Shown piece by piece: positions 1-14,200 of a stretch of 64,000 bases of DNA. Where the stretch lies: contig CM055870.1 of NCBI GenBank assembly GCA_029582165.1, positions 10,597,832 through 10,661,831 on the forward strand, given 5' to 3'. How positions within the stretch are numbered: position 1 is the first letter of the stretch; each line of letters starts with the position of its first letter. A model generated the notes under the pieces. That model did no database searches. It was not told the origin of the DNA and saw only the letters and a list, made by a program, of their open reading frames with translations. The position numbers and the translations under genes are program-made. The stretch is from Portulaca oleracea (Eukaryota > Streptophyta > Magnoliopsida > Caryophyllales > Portulacaceae).

Positions 1-298
1 GTTTGTTGGCATAGCCAACGAATCAAAAACTTCTTATAATTTATAATTAATACTTAATATTAAAAAATTAGTGTCAAAAGTCATAATAGATACTAAATTG
101 ATAAAAAAATAAAATACTTTAAAAGTATCTTGGTGTAAAATATGTGTTTTAAATTTTATTTGCCTAGCTTGTATTTGATTTGCTGCAAGAATTGTATTTT
201 TTTTAGAAATATGAATGTTAGTATGATCATGATAAGTTTGGATATAGTTATTATATTTTTTCAAAAGGTTTTGTTTTGGAGTTTTATTTCTAAAAAAA

Positions 299-415
299 AT
301 TTGAGTCCGTCGGAATCAGTCTCTTCATGCACTTTTGTGCATAAGGGAAACGGCCTAGATCTGATCGAATCCTCTCAAGCCCCATAGTGGGACTATATTT
401 GAATTTGTTGTTGTT
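299..415 (+). repeat. SINE-like 3' end with short TTG tail
   Basis: A short segment contains a word resembling a pol III B box (TGATCGAATCC near 363-373) and ends in a TTG-rich tail (about 403-412) before AT-rich DNA. Plant tRNA-derived SINEs of the Au/TS type often end in TTG or T-rich tails. No A box or target duplication could be placed, so this would be a truncated copy. The rest of 1-635 shows nothing recognisable beyond AT-rich DNA and an A run near 577-590. Confidence 0.3.
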
Positions 416-635
416 AATAATTTTCTTCCCATTAGTCATTTGTTAGGATGATTTAATGATTTATTTATACTGAAAAGAAAGAATTGACAATTTGACTGTA
501 CGTAATATCAAAATGTTTTGATTCTTTAACATACAGCAATATTTCAATTAATTATATAATATGGTATACACCATGCAAAAAAAAAAAAAAATACTTTGAA
601 GAAATGTGGAGGGATGAAAGATGTTTAAAAGAATA

Positions 636-870
636 CTCCCTCAGTTTGTTTTTATCTGTCACCTAGGAAATTGTGTTAAAAACTTTGACCGTTAATATCT
701 TAATTTCTATAATGATTCATCATACAAAATTGGTATCATTAGATTCGTAATAAAAAATACTATTCAAAAAATATAAAATTATATTTTTTATAAAAATTTT
801 ATATTAGAAATTATTGATTAAAAATTGGCACTGAAAATCGTAAATAACAGATAAAAAAGAACAGAGGTAG
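636..870. mobile_element. Stowaway-like MITE (family 1)
   Basis: The element is flanked by TA dinucleotides (634-635 and 871-872). Its ends are imperfect inverted repeats, CTCCCTCAGTTT on the left and a right end that reads CTACCTCTGTTC on the other strand. The interior is AT-rich and non-coding. The same family appears in opposite orientation at 56190-56418, sharing the words ATCTGTCACC and GACCGTTAATATCTTAA. TA duplication, size and CTCCCTCYGTT-type ends fit Tc1/mariner-type Stowaway MITEs. Confidence 0.75.
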
Positions 871-975
871 TACTATGCGACTATTTATGTGCTGCTGATT
901 GTTACCTTAATTTTTTGATGGGTTCATCTTTAATAGCTTTTTTATTAACGCCCTTTTAATAATCAAAATATAATA

Positions 976-1240
976 CTCCCTCCGTTCCATATTAATTGTA
1001 TTCTTTGAAAATTGTGCAGTCAAATTTTAAAAAAATTGACCATAAATTTTTTCAACATATACAATGAGTTGCTATGTGAAATTACCACCATTAGATTCGT
1101 AACGAGAAATACTATCATACAAGTATAATACTGAAATTGTTAATAAGTAATAATAACATATTATGTAAGCAATTATTAATCAAAGAGTGATATTTAAGAC
1201 CGTGAAAATCATTATGACAATTAATATGAAACGGAGGGAG
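976..1240. mobile_element. Stowaway MITE (family 2), nearly perfect ends
   Basis: TA dinucleotides flank the element (974-975 and 1241-1242). The terminal inverted repeat begins CTCCCTCCGTT on both strands and continues for about 23 bp with one mismatch. This is the canonical Stowaway terminal sequence. It is 265 bp with no coding capacity, and a diverged relative in reverse orientation lies at 48236-48493. Confidence 0.85.
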
Positions 1241-1316
1241 TAATATAATAATATGCAGACAATCATAGAAAATATAAAAGTACGAACATATTTGCAACTA
1301 GAAAAATGAATACAAA

Positions 1317-1520
1317 GGTCATGTTCTTTTATGCAGTATGACGCGGTATGATGAGTGAAATTGTGGCGGGTTGTGGTGTAATTGTGACGAGTTATTGGTA
1401 TGTTGTAGTGAGTTTTTTGTATATATACATAAATATTGTATTGGTAATTGTGAAAAAGTAATTTGTGGTAAGTTTTTTTTTGTATATATACGTAAATATA
1501 CCCATGAAATTTATAGGGCC
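1317..1520 (+). repeat. hAT-like MITE fragment rich in TGTGGTG words
   Basis: The block starts with GTTCTTTTATGCAGTA and continues with words such as GTGAAATTGTGGCGGGTTGT. The same start and words occur on the - strand at about 18605-18827 and, more diverged, at about 26160-26230 and 26610-26940. Repeated subterminal GTGG-type words and a GGCC..GTTCTTTT start are typical of non-autonomous hAT elements in plants. The right boundary and any target duplication are unclear. Confidence 0.4.
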
Positions 1521-2098
1521 TTAACGGGGTAAACTCTTTAGCCTATTCTACACTTTTAACAATTGGGAAAAAAGAAAAAAATATCCAAGACTTTATACAA
1601 GAAAGCTTTGACGTGGGACCCATTATTTTCCTCACAACTACATACAAAGTTTTTTAAAGGGGGTTAGGGGAAATCTTTTTCGGAAAATCTTTTCAACTTT
1701 TCCAGGAAACTACGAAACGCACCGTGAAAGAATTATGCCAGCTCCTGTGTTTCATAGGTGCCACATCTCGGGGCGTTTCACTAATGCAGGGTCTTTCCCT
1801 TTCCTCCCTCCCTATTATCGCCTTTGTCTTGTTGATTTCGTTGTCACTTCCCAACCAAACACTCACCTTATCAATTCAATTCAACACACACAGAGACACA
1901 TACACAGGCACAGCACATTCCCTAAACTCCATCAAATAGAATCCTTTCTGATTCTCCTCTCTACAACCCCCAATTTAATTCCCTCTCTTTTTTCCCTCTT
2001 TTCCCTCTTTTTTAATATAATTCCTCCCCTGATATCCCTCTGATTCCTCTTCGATGCTTCCTTCAATCCTCGATGTCTTCATCCATGGCAGGTACCTC

Positions 2099-2142
<44 letters not shown>

Positions 2143-2205
2143 CCATTGTTTCTCCACTCTTGATTATCTTCAATTCAATCATGAATTGGAGGTGTGAAAT
2201 TGGGG
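1521..2205 (+). promoter_or_regulatory. RSH1 upstream region and 5' leader
   Basis: This stretch precedes the RSH1 start codon and contains C- and CT-rich leader-like sequence from about 1790, including a pure (CT)n run at 2103-2134. An upstream ATG at 2072 opens a 7-codon reading (MSSSMAG) that runs into a GTACCT donor-like site, and another ATG at 2181 opens a 20-codon frame out of phase with the gene. Either could affect translation. No unambiguous TATA box was assigned. Confidence 0.35.
2103..2134 (+). repeat. (CT)16 microsatellite in RSH1 leader
   Basis: An uninterrupted CT dinucleotide run lies about 70 bp before the chosen start codon. CT/GA-rich leaders are common around plant transcription starts and may bind GAGA-binding BBR/BPC proteins, but that role here is inference. 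Confidence 0.9.
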
Positions 2206-5200
2206 ATGGATTCTGTGGTTGCAGTTTCAGTGGATTGTAGTGTGCTTTCTTGTGCTTGGAAGGCTCCCAGGGGTCTCACCGGCTCCCTCGCTACTTCGAC
2301 TACTCACAGTTCGTCTTACTCGCCACCGTCGATTTGTTCTCCGAGCAGAGTGTATCGGCGTAGATATGTGAGTTTTGTGTTTTATGTTTTATGTTATCGG
2401 TGCCATCTGCATTGCTAATTTGTCTCCTCGACAGCTTGTTGCGTTTGTTTGCTGCAATTTGTGTTTTTGCCAACACATTTCTTGCATACGGAAATGTGAG
2501 TGGCCACTGGGGTTGTTTTGTAGTACATCAAGCCGGATTGGTAAAATCTTGTCTGAGATAATTGCTTGAATGACACAACTTCTCTTTGAGACCATCCTTC
2601 TTTCATTGGAAATTTGCCCTATGACTTGATCATTTTTTTGGATACATTAATTCTTGTGTGAAGGTAGCAGGCTGCCATAGTTCTGTGTGTCCCTTTTTTT
2701 TTGTTTGGGGGGGGGGGGGGAAGCCTAAAAGGTGAGAAATTTTCCATTCAATCCAAAACTCAACATTGCTAAGATATCTGAAGGGTATTCAAGTGCATTA
2801 CATCAATCCCAACTAGTCCTCTCCCCAATACATATTACATGCACCTGGAGCATGTGTTCCGGGTAGTTATGAGTGGACAATTATGCTATTGAGAGTGAAC
2901 AATAATCATATTTGGAGCACGTGCTCCAGGAGCATGTAATAAATTGCACTCTCAATCTATTGTACACTTGTAGTATAATCTGCTGGACTAAGTTCTCAAA
3001 GAAAATACATCTCTAGTTATATGATTGAAAGTTCTAAGGTCTGTCTCCCCCAGATTGTGTATGCTACAATTGTAAATAACAAATAGGTCTTGCCTCCTTG
3101 CGTTTCCACTCTAGTAAGTCTGATAACCATTTATTTCCGGTCTTTCTTTCAAATCTGTAAATCGTTTATGCGATCCTTCATCAAATGCTAGACATAGCGG
3201 CGTGTGAGTAAATCTGCAGCAGTGAAAAGGGTGATCATGTGATTCAGCGCCTCCGCAGAGAGTACACAGTCACATTAGACTTCGATATTGAACTTTGAGA
3301 GCCCTACTCACCTTCGATTATGAATTTTAAGAGCCAATCCCTTGTTAATTGCCTCTTATGCATCGATAGCCATGGTATGACAGAGCACCTGGGTGTGTTG
3401 CAATTGTGCCAGATGATGGGGGACCATGGGACCTCTTCCCCTTTCCTACTTAGCTAGTTATAACCAGCTTTTGCACTTTGCTGTATAGAAACCTTCAGGA
3501 TGCAATCGTGATTTTCCTGATTGAACCCATTTGCCATCAGATTCCTGGCTTTCAAAATTGTGGACGAATACAAAATCTCCTTGCTAGAAGTTGTGCATTT
3601 GCAAAGAGATTTCCCTTTTAGGTAGTGGTGACAAGCCCATTTAATCCATAAATTTGGCCTTGTCGCTAAGTTCTGTACCAGTTTTGCTATTATGGATCCT
3701 TCACAGGTAGACATAGGGCTCCCATGCAACAAGGGCTGGTTGCCTGGTTTCCTGTGTTCTAGTGAAGAAGCCAAAGAAATTGACTATAAACTTTGGAAGC
3801 CCCTCAAAAACATGTGACAATGAAAAAAATGGGACTCTTTGATACTATGAGTAATGAAATCTTTTCTCAGTCAAAGACAAAGATAGTTACTAACTTAAGC
3901 ACTGCAGTAGTTTTAAACATCTTGTTTCTAAATTTTAGTTTGTTAGGGTAGAACACAATTGTGACCCCCCCCCTCCACACACACACACCAAAAAAAAAAA
4001 AAAAAAAAGTAGCCAAAAAACAAACTGGGCCTCATTTGGAAAATATTATTGCTCTTGATTGGCTTGGTTTATTTGGTTGAAACTTGGCAGGAGTTTATAA
4101 CGCATTTAACTCTACAGTTGGATTGATTTGCCCTGTAGTAGAATGTGAATATATAATCATAGCCAATTGCATGCATTGGTAGACGGAAAACAATTATAAC
4201 TTCCAGTGAAAAAGAATGTTCAATTGGTAGAAAAGGTGTACTATAGAAAGATAGGGAAATCTTTATGGATATGCTTCTCATGTATGGACAATACATTTCC
4301 TAAAAAGAAATGGGATAAGATCCAGTTCAGCCTGAGCAACAGTTGTGAGATTTATCAATATTTGCTTCCTCCTGGCCCGTTTTCTTATCATGTCTTTCAT
4401 TTTTGACATACATTGTGGGCCTGTGACACTGATTATTGTGAACGTCATGGTGCTTCCAGAGTCACAAGGTTTCGAGTATTAAAATCTACAGCTGGTCAGA
4501 GCATTCTTGCTTCGGAGGTGCTGGATGGGTTGTATCAACCTTTCAACATCCAACTTCTAGAAGATGGAAATGGCATTGCTTTTCTGCTTCAGGTTCTGGA
4601 TCCTTTGATGATATTTCATCAGATAGTTTGTGGGAGGTACGCAGAGAACATTGAAAGTCACATTATGTAAACGTTAATGAGTTTGTATGTGGTGATATTA
4701 GATCATAATAAGTATAGCTAAACTTGATTCCTTCAAGGGTTAATTTGATTAAGATTTTGCTTTTGTATAATTTGATTAAGATTTTGCTTTTGTAGTTGTG
4801 GATGCACTTCATAAAATTTGGTATTAGTGTATGGAAAGTTGTTATTCGTCCATATTCAGAAAGAAAAACCCTGATCTGCTCCTTTCTTGTATCATTATTG
4901 GATGGTTGAAACAGAGCAACTGTTTGTTTTGGGACTGCATTAGTTGTAGAGGTGGAGTTTTAATTTTGTGTAGTAGAACTAATAACAAATTTTGCTGAAG
5001 GTATCAGGGAATGAGTAGTTATTCCTTGTTTGTGGTTTATTCAGTCATGGAGAAAAGGTGATTGAAATCAAGCTGTGCTCAATTGTCTGATTTGAATGTT
5101 AGTTCCATATTTTCAAGTGGTACAACATGAGTTTGACTCAAATCTTAATCAACTTGATGCAAAACAAAAATTCTGGATCAATATGTGTCATATTTTCAAA

Positions 5201-8200
5201 CTAACTTCTTGGACCTGCCAATAGCAACATAAACCTAGAATGACGTGAAATGAAAATTTCGCCTGCCCAAATCCAACCCTATCTAGCTTTATCTGTTGAT
5301 CAAGGTTAAAGGTTGAGTGTGTAAGCTTGTTTGATCTTGTTGTCTTGTCCATCTCACCATTACCAAGTCCAATCGGCCACCATCTGCACCATTGCCCTTT
5401 TCTCCCGAATCCCAATTCTTTTTACAAGGGTAAGTATTACAACTACCAAGTCCCCCCTACGGAGGTAAAGCACAATGTGATTCCAAGCAAGGTTTGGGGG
5501 TCACACTAGCACCAAATGAGGCCCAATGGAGTCTTAGCCCTAAAAGCAGGCTCACAAGGAGTTACCAAGAGCACCACAATATCCACCTAGAAAATTGTGG
5601 CAACTAGGATTCAAACTCTTGTGGGGAGAATAAAGCTCTCGCTCCCATATCACTAGAAATGACCTGCCTTTCTTCGTGCTCAACTCATAGACCACTAGAT
5701 AAGTATAAGCCCATTAAAATCTTGTAATTTGGGATAGCTGAGATGGGATTATTACCTTGCGTATGTGCTGTTACCTTATTCCCTCTGTTGCCTATATGAA
5801 CCAAGTTGATCACTTGATTGTAGATTTCATGTTATTGAGCACCAGTAAATGCTCAATGATAATAAACAATTTTGTGAGAGATTGTCGCTGTTGAGTAAAT
5901 TCTTTGCATTTTAGTTAGTATCTCAGAGTTTAAATTATGTTCACCTTGGACGTTCACATAATCCTTGCATTCCACTTTAAGATGCATTCACTTGGCCTTC
6001 TCACAGGCAACAAATATTTAGATTGTTACATTAAGTTGGTACATTAATATTGGGGTTGAGAGATACAGATTAGGGAAAGTCGAAAAGATGACAAAGATTA
6101 GGTGGATATATTGATAGATAGATAGATGCATATGTTGAGGTAATAATCATCTAAAAAAAACTACCAGGAAAACTGTCAAAACAATCCTAAAATAGAGTTG
6201 GAATTATTTGACTCTTCTAAGACACTTATCTACAGAAGTTACATAATAATTATTAAAATACAACACATCTCTAGATACAGAAATATTTGCTCGATCCCAA
6301 GCTTATTACTTCTTTATTTTTGTTGATAGGAAAAATATAAAGATATATTAATAATAGGATCAAAAGAATGGATGCTCAACAACTACAAGCATTGTTGAGC
6401 ATCCCTACAAAGTTATGTACAACTAAAATATAGACTATCCACAAAAATCTACCACATCCAAAGAAGAAGAGCTAATCTTCCTATTAACCCAAAAGAAGAC
6501 ACTTGATGAAATTGTCTTGCAAGAACTGAAGAGGAGTTTCATTTCCCTCAAAAACTCTTTGGTTCCTTTCTCTCCAAATATTCCCAAATATTCACGTGGT
6601 ATAACCATGGCGTTCTCTTCTTCGGTTTCCTACCAAAGACACACTTCCAAGCAAGAAGGTGACTCCTAACTGAATAGGAAACGAACCAAGAACACTTAGC
6701 AATCACAGGCCGGATCGCAAAGAGACCTAGCAAAGTCACAATGAAGCAATAAATAATTTGGTAGTTCAAGATCCCCCTTCCACATAAAACACCTATTTAC
6801 CAAAGTCCTCCCTCTTTTCTGTAAATTATCACAAGCCAAGATGCTCCCATGCGTCGCTTCCTAGACAAAGAATGCAACCTTCAAAGGGGCCATGGACTTC
6901 CAAATAATGGTGGAAGGGAAATCACCATCCTCCAAACTATACAATGATGAAGATTGCGAATTAAGAATACATAAATAAAAGGAGCTAACCGAAAGTATCC
7001 TTTTCTTGCTCAAATCCCATCTCACCATGTCTTAGTAAGAAACTACTAAAGTTGCGTCATTAAGGAAGTTGAAGAGAGTAACCTAAGATACTTCATTGGC
7101 AAAACCATCCTGTACCAAAATAGGAGTCCAAACAGTTGACCCTGAAAGTTGTTCCCTATAATCCGCAATGCAAGTATTTCTATCCAATGCAATAACATAA
7201 ATACTAGGGGAACGATCTTTCAAAGAAGCCTCACTGCAAACGGTCATGCCAAAGTGAAATGGTAGAACCGTCACCCACAACAAAAGAGTTATGAGTGAAG
7301 AAACGCTCTCAGCCCTTAGCGATGAACTTCCAAAGACTACAACCATAAGAGCCACTCGGTATTAAAGGTTTAGGTACCCATCCAGAACCTCCTTCACTAT
7401 ATTTGATTGTAATCATCTTCCCCCATAGATTGTCCTTTTCATTCTTAAATCTCCACAGCCACCCGAAAGAGCCATATTGTACATTCGTAAATCCTCTACC
7501 TGGATATATATTCTGACCTTTACATGTATGGTTTAATTGAGATTAATATTGAGTGCTGGTTTTTGCAGTATATTTTGTGTTATAGATTGAGTGGAATAAG
7601 TGTATCTTGAGTGTTAACTGAATATTTCTGTTCCATTATTAACGAATTTTCTTCATAGATTGCTGTTCTATCGTACTTCGAATTTAAATAAGTTGTGCTT
7701 CTTTCTCTTAAGTTTGTAGAGCTTATGAATACGCTTATTCTGTAAGACAAAGATGACCAAAGAGTCTCATGTATCTTCTTTCTCTGTCAGGACCTTAGAC
7801 CAACCATTGCATACCTGCCTTCTGGTGAACTTGAATTGGTTCAGAAAGCCCTAAAGGTATATGCTGTAAACTGTGCAGTTTCTGGTGTAGATATTAATTA
7901 TTTGAAACTACCACTTATATATTAATCAGCTGCTTTGAATAGCTTGCTTTTGATGCTCACAATGGTCAAAAACGGCGAAGCGGGGAGCCTTTTATCATCC
8001 ATCCAGTTGAAGTTGCACGTATATTAGGGGAACTTGTAAGTTGGTGCAAATCTGAATTGCTTTTTATTTGGTTTTGTGAATGGTGATGCTAAATCATATA
8101 AATTGTGAAAACATCCTAGGAATTGGATTGGGAATCCATTGCAGCTGGCTTACTGCATGATACAGTTGAGGATACAAATCTTGTTACTTTTGAGCGGATT

Positions 8201-11200
8201 GAGAAGGAGTTTGGTTCTACTGTTCGTCACATTGTAGAAGGGGAAACCAAGGTACTTGCTTGTAGCATTTGACAGCAACTTGTAATCAATGTATGGTTTT
8301 CAGTGCTAGTATAATATTGTCAGACTCTTTGTTCAGGTATCCAAGCTTGGAAAACTGAAGTACAAAAGTGAAAATAGTTGCGTAAATGATGTAAAGGCAG
8401 ATGACTTGCGTCAGATGTTTCTAGCAATGACGGAGGAGGTAATTACATGTTTGATTTGATCCTTATGATAAGTGATGTTTAGTTGATTGATGATTCAACT
8501 TTGGGTTCAGGTCCGCGTGATAATTGTTAAATTAGCTGATAGGTTACACAACATGCGTACCCTTTCACACATGCCTCCTCGTAAGCAGGTACGCCCTAGT
8601 TTTGTTGGCCTACTATTGAAATTACCGATTTGTTGAAACTACTGATTTCTTAGGCTTTTCTACCAGGTGAGTATTGCAACGGAAACACTGCAGGTGTTTG
8701 CTCCTCTGGCTAAGTTGTTGGGGATGTACTCAATTAAGGTATTCTTTCACCATTTGTTGCTGTAAAAAAATCTTTTGGCTGCAGTTTCTCATGATTATAA
8801 TTGGTTTTCCTCATCTTTTTTCTCCTCTGGCTAAGTTGTTGGGGATGTGCCTCACTTGTCACTTAGCTTCACGGCCTCTCTTCCGAGCATTCTGAGTATT
8901 CTTCCCTATTTGCAGTCTGAGCTTGAGAATCTGTCATTTATGTACACAAATGCCCAAGATTATGACAAGATTACCAAAAGAGTTGCAGAGCTTTATAAGG
9001 AACATGAAAGGGATCTGGACGAGGTGCAAACTTATTCTTTACCATATCTATGTTGGACAGTTGCATTTAGATGCTGTGAATAGCATATGAATAAATTATG
9101 GGGAAAATTCAGTTTTGGGTGACTTCAATTTTAATTTTGAACTCTTCGCTGGGATCTGATAGATGCTTTAGTCAGAATATTATCTTTTGCAGGTATAAAT
9201 TTATGTCGTTTGCTATTTGCTTATACAAAGGCTTTTATCGTTTCAGGCAAACAAGATATTGATGAAAAAGATTGAGGGCGATAAGTTTTTAGATCTTATG
9301 ACCGTAAGAATCGAACTGAAGGCTGTATGTAAGGAGCCTTACAGGTCCAGCATCTCGTTGCTTTCCTACTCATAGCTTGTTTCGGTTGGCTGCTTAGCAT
9401 TTTTGAAATGATAGCCGACTTATTTCCTTATTTTGTGATTGTTATATCATGTAAAGTGGCATATATTTATTCGCAAGGGGATTATATACTGTGATGAGCC
9501 CCCCCCCCCCCCTTCCACTCCCACCACCACACACGCACAAAGATTTGGAGGGATGCTATTTGTTTAGTGGTGTGAATTAGAGAAATATTAGTTGTGGTCA
9601 TGGATGTCAATTCATGGTGCAGTATTACATTGTGGATTATGGGCATCAGTGCATGAAACTGAGTCTAATCAGCTCAATCTTAAGTGACTTTGATCATAGA
9701 ATTATAAGTCAAGTATGTCTACCCTAGTTTTTGTGGTTGAGAAAAAAAAAATCAACAGAAATAGAAGCTGTTATATAATTTAAAAGCAAAACATGAAAGA
9801 CTTTGGCCCCTATTTACTAGCAGTAATTAGGGCATTTGTTGATGAAACAGCTTTGAAACTCCATTTAGTGCTAGATAGTCAATTTCATCAGTCTCGTTTT
9901 TGGTAGTGGGAATTTTAACTCTTCCTCTTTTGATGCAACATTGCCGATAGTTTGTGTGCTGGATGTATATGTATATTTGTTTTGCTTATCAAAATATTTT
10001 CTTAAAGAAGAAAACTTTGTTGCTGATTATGTTATTTAAAGTCTCTCTTGTACTTGTGGTCCAGTAGTTTTGAAGGCTTGCATTCTGTTTGTATCCAATT
10101 TGTTGTTGGCTATTTCTCTTTAACAACTGTAGCTAATCATGTCATTAGCTATGTCTGTTGAATGGTTTAAACCCAAGTTGTTGAAGTCCAGCAATATTTG
10201 TTTGGCAGTATCTACAAAGCTCTGAGCAAAGCAAAGATATCAATCAATGAAGTTAACCAGATTGCTCAGGTTTGCTGCAACATCTTTTTGCCTTTGAGTA
10301 TTAATTTCCTGATTGTTGAAGACAATAGTTTTAGCTTTCTTGTCAATGATATGGAATTTTCTGGTCACTTTCAGCTTCGTATAATTATAAACCCAAAGCC
10401 ATGCACTGGAATTGGACCTTTGTGTAATGCTGAGCAGGTAAAAGGACCTCGTCCTAATAATGTTGTCTTATCCGTTATATGGACATATGAATTATGGGAT
10501 ATGCATATTTATCTCGGGCTGGTTTTCAATGATATAGATATGCTACCATGTTCTTGGCCTTGTCCATGGCATATGGCCTCCCATACCCCGATGCGTAAGT
10601 TTCCTTATAGCTTTCCCCTTTTACCTTTTGTGTGTTATATTATACATCGTGCTCACTTTTCTTTTCATGGTAACAGATGAAAGATTACATTGCAACTCCA
10701 AAGCCTAATGGCTATCAAAGTTTGCATACAACAGTCATTCCATTTCTTTATGAGAGCATGTTGCAGCTGGAAGTCCAGGTTGTTATTGATTGCCTTTTGA
10801 TTGTTTCCTTTTGTACTTTGTCAATATTGTCTGATGCATTAGTTATGGGGAAATTGTCTCAAAGTCCTGTTTATTATAAGTTGTCCAAATCTCTTGTTGA
10901 TTCGAGCCCATTGATAGTAAGATCATCTATAACTCCCCTGTAATTGCTGGCATTGTATTCATCATGTCCTTGTCTAAGTAACACCTCCCCCCCCCCCCCA
11001 CCAACACACACACACACACACACACACAAAAGTAACAATGTCAATATGAAAAAAGCTTACTGCTGTGGCAACTTCTGTAGTGTATGATTTGCTCAGCTGT
11101 AGCATTGTATGTAGAGTTGGGTTTGTGATTCCCCTTTTTTATATAAAAAATGTACAGATCAGAACAGAAGAGATGGATCTCATAGCGCAAAGAGGAATTG

Positions 11201-14200
11201 CGGCACACTATTGTGGAAAAGTTTTTGACAGTTCAGCTGGCCTTGCGACTCCCAGAAATTTAAAAGGGAAGGCAGTCTGCCTTAACAACAACAACATTGC
11301 TCTGAGGGTATGTTATCAGTGTTACTGTTTATGTTAATTTATTGAAAGAAGTGCTCCATAGGAGGTTGCAAATTTTAATGTATCAGACTTAAATACGAAC
11401 CTAAGCCAAAAATTAGCAAATCTTTCAATAAATTAACATAAACAGTAACCTCCTATATAAAGTGTCATAATTAGTCCTGCTAAATGTGCAAATTTTTGGC
11501 TTATTGTACTAGTCCTGCTAAATGTCACCTGGATTTGGGTGCTGGTGTCTGAAACTGAATTAGAGATGTGTCCAAGTGTTGCATACTTATCATTTGAAGG
11601 AACCTTATATAAAGTGTCATAATGTCAGCTATGTACAAGTGTCAAGAATCTGAAAGGATGCAGGGGACTGATATGAAGAGTTTGCTATCTATTCCCTCCT
11701 CACCCAAATCTTAAACCTTAATAGCCAACTTATGCATTCAGCAGTGTAAGAAATGCATGAGTATCTTACTCTCTCTCTCTTTTTCCTTTTTTGTGCAAAC
11801 TTTGATGGGAAGACTCTTGTATAGTTTTATCTTTTGTAGCTGGCAGTATGCATGAGAGTCTGAGGGTATTAATATCTTTGTATTTTCTGGCTTTGATGCA
11901 AACTTATGCAGTTGACGGGTGACATGAGATTGCCCTTGGTGTCCTTTTAATACTTTTTGATTGCTTGTTATGAAAATAAAATTAATGACAAAAAAAACTT
12001 GCATGCTACGATGGATAACTTTCTGACTTTCTGTATTAATATTACTACTTTTTGTATGGTACAAATCATCCAACTAGAAAACAGGATAAAATAATGGTGG
12101 CAAGGGAAGTTCTTTTTTTTTTTTTTTTGGGGGGGGGGGGGGGCAAGGGAAATGATGATTATTTCTCTGTTTGGTTGTTCCACACATAACACCGAAGGAA
12201 ATAAGGATTGAAAAATGTGACAACTTTATCCACATAAGAAACTGATAATCAACAATGAAAGAACCTAGTTTATTTTGAGGTCGATACTTGACGCTTAATA
12301 GTAGGCCCTTGCAGAGTTTTATTTGTCTTCCTTCTGTTCTGGGAATTTGTATTTGATTATGCTCATGGAGTTTTTCTTTTTCTAGATTGGTTGGCTTAAT
12401 GCAATCAGAGAATGGCAGGAAGAGTTTGTTGGCAACATGAGTTCTAGGGAATTTGTAGACGTTGTCACAAGAGATTTGTTAGGTAGCCGGATATTTGTAT
12501 TTACACCCCGAGGAGAGGTAAATACACTCAAGGCAATACACAATTGAATATATTTACAACCATTAATGTTGTCACTGCGTTTTAGTGTGTAAATGTGTTT
12601 CTTGTGCTGGCATAGATAAAGAACTTACCAACAGGAGCAACAGTTATTGATTATGCATACATGATACACACAGAAATTGGCAACAAAATGGTGGCTGCGA
12701 AGGTATTTCCATAACTCGTTACAGAAATATTTCATTGCTGCAGTTTCAATTATCACAGTAGCTGCCTTGCATCAGGTCAATGGAAACCTTGTTTCTCCCA
12801 CACATGTACTTGCTAACGCGGAAGTTGTGGAAGTAATAACTTATAATGTGAGTATTGTCTAATCACCCTCTACATCTGTTATATTGTCTTCATCTGTTCT
12901 TGATTTCGGTTTATTTTGTTTACAATTGCCCCATCGTTTCTCCTCATATGCGTATGAGTTGGATTACTCATTCAGGAAGCCAACTTTATGTATGTTGTTT
13001 AACCTTGTCCATATGTTCCCTTTCTTTATGTTGTGTAAAAAAAACCTAAAAAACATATGAAGCTTCACATATATGGGATTCTATTTCATACCGTGAGTAC
13101 TAATTCCAGAAGGACTGTACCTAACAACCACACAACTATAGTTGGTGGAAAAGATTCTCTATCTAAACTTGAAGAGCTAAAGATTTTAATGAAGAAAAAT
13201 TGTGAAACCTAATTGCTTTACATCTGCTGAATGCCTGAACCCCCCCCCCCTCCAAACAAAAAAAAATAAAAAAATAAAACTGAAAATTTTTATATCCAGT
13301 TTGTTTAGTACCTTATATTTAAACTCTTAACTATTGTAAAGGTTATTTATAAACTACAATTGGCTTTTAAAGTTTAATTTGCTGTGTAAAAGAAATGGTA
13401 GACAGGTGTTGGTGGGTGGGAGGTTTTGTGTGTGTGTGTGTGGTGGTTGGTTGTTTGGGGGGTTGGGGGGGGGGGGGGCTACATGGAAGAAGCTTTATTT
13501 GGGGTGGGAGTACTTGAAGCTGACTTTATTGTGTGGTTTTGAGGTAATGTACTACTGGGAGTAGTACTATGTATTCCCTGGGAATGACTGTTGTATTAGA
13601 AAAGTACAATACTGTATGTAGAAATGCATTTAGATTTAATCTATTTAAGAAAATTGTGGACTGCTAGTGCTGGGTAAAACTGTGTCGTAGCTTTTGCGCT
13701 TGCCAAAAGCTTTGTGATGGAGTCTTTTGCAAAAGCTTTGTGATGGAGTCATAGCGAGCAACCATGTAGTAACAATTAGGTGAATGTACTGCTTTCTTCT
13801 GTCCTTTGTCTCTTGCCTGAGGAATTATGGAATGAATTTCCACAGTTGGCGCTTGCTTATTGGGTAGCCACTTGGAGTAAGCTCTAAGCCCAAGAAGTTG
13901 CAGATATATCTTTTGTCATCAACTTCTGGGAGGGCTTTGTATTATTACATGATTTTCTTAATTTTTCACTTTTATTCCCATGCGGCCATGCCATTCTGAG
14001 TGACTGTATCTTGTCACATGTTAATGTAAACAAGGAAGTTATCCAAGGTGATTTGATGCTTTAATGATTTCATTTATATCACGTGCCAGGCTCTTTCAAG
14101 TAAATTTGCTTTCCAGAAGCACAAGGAGTGGTTGAAACATGCCAAAACCCGCAGCGCTCGTCATAAGATTATGAAAGTAAGTATGCTGTATCTGTAAGGT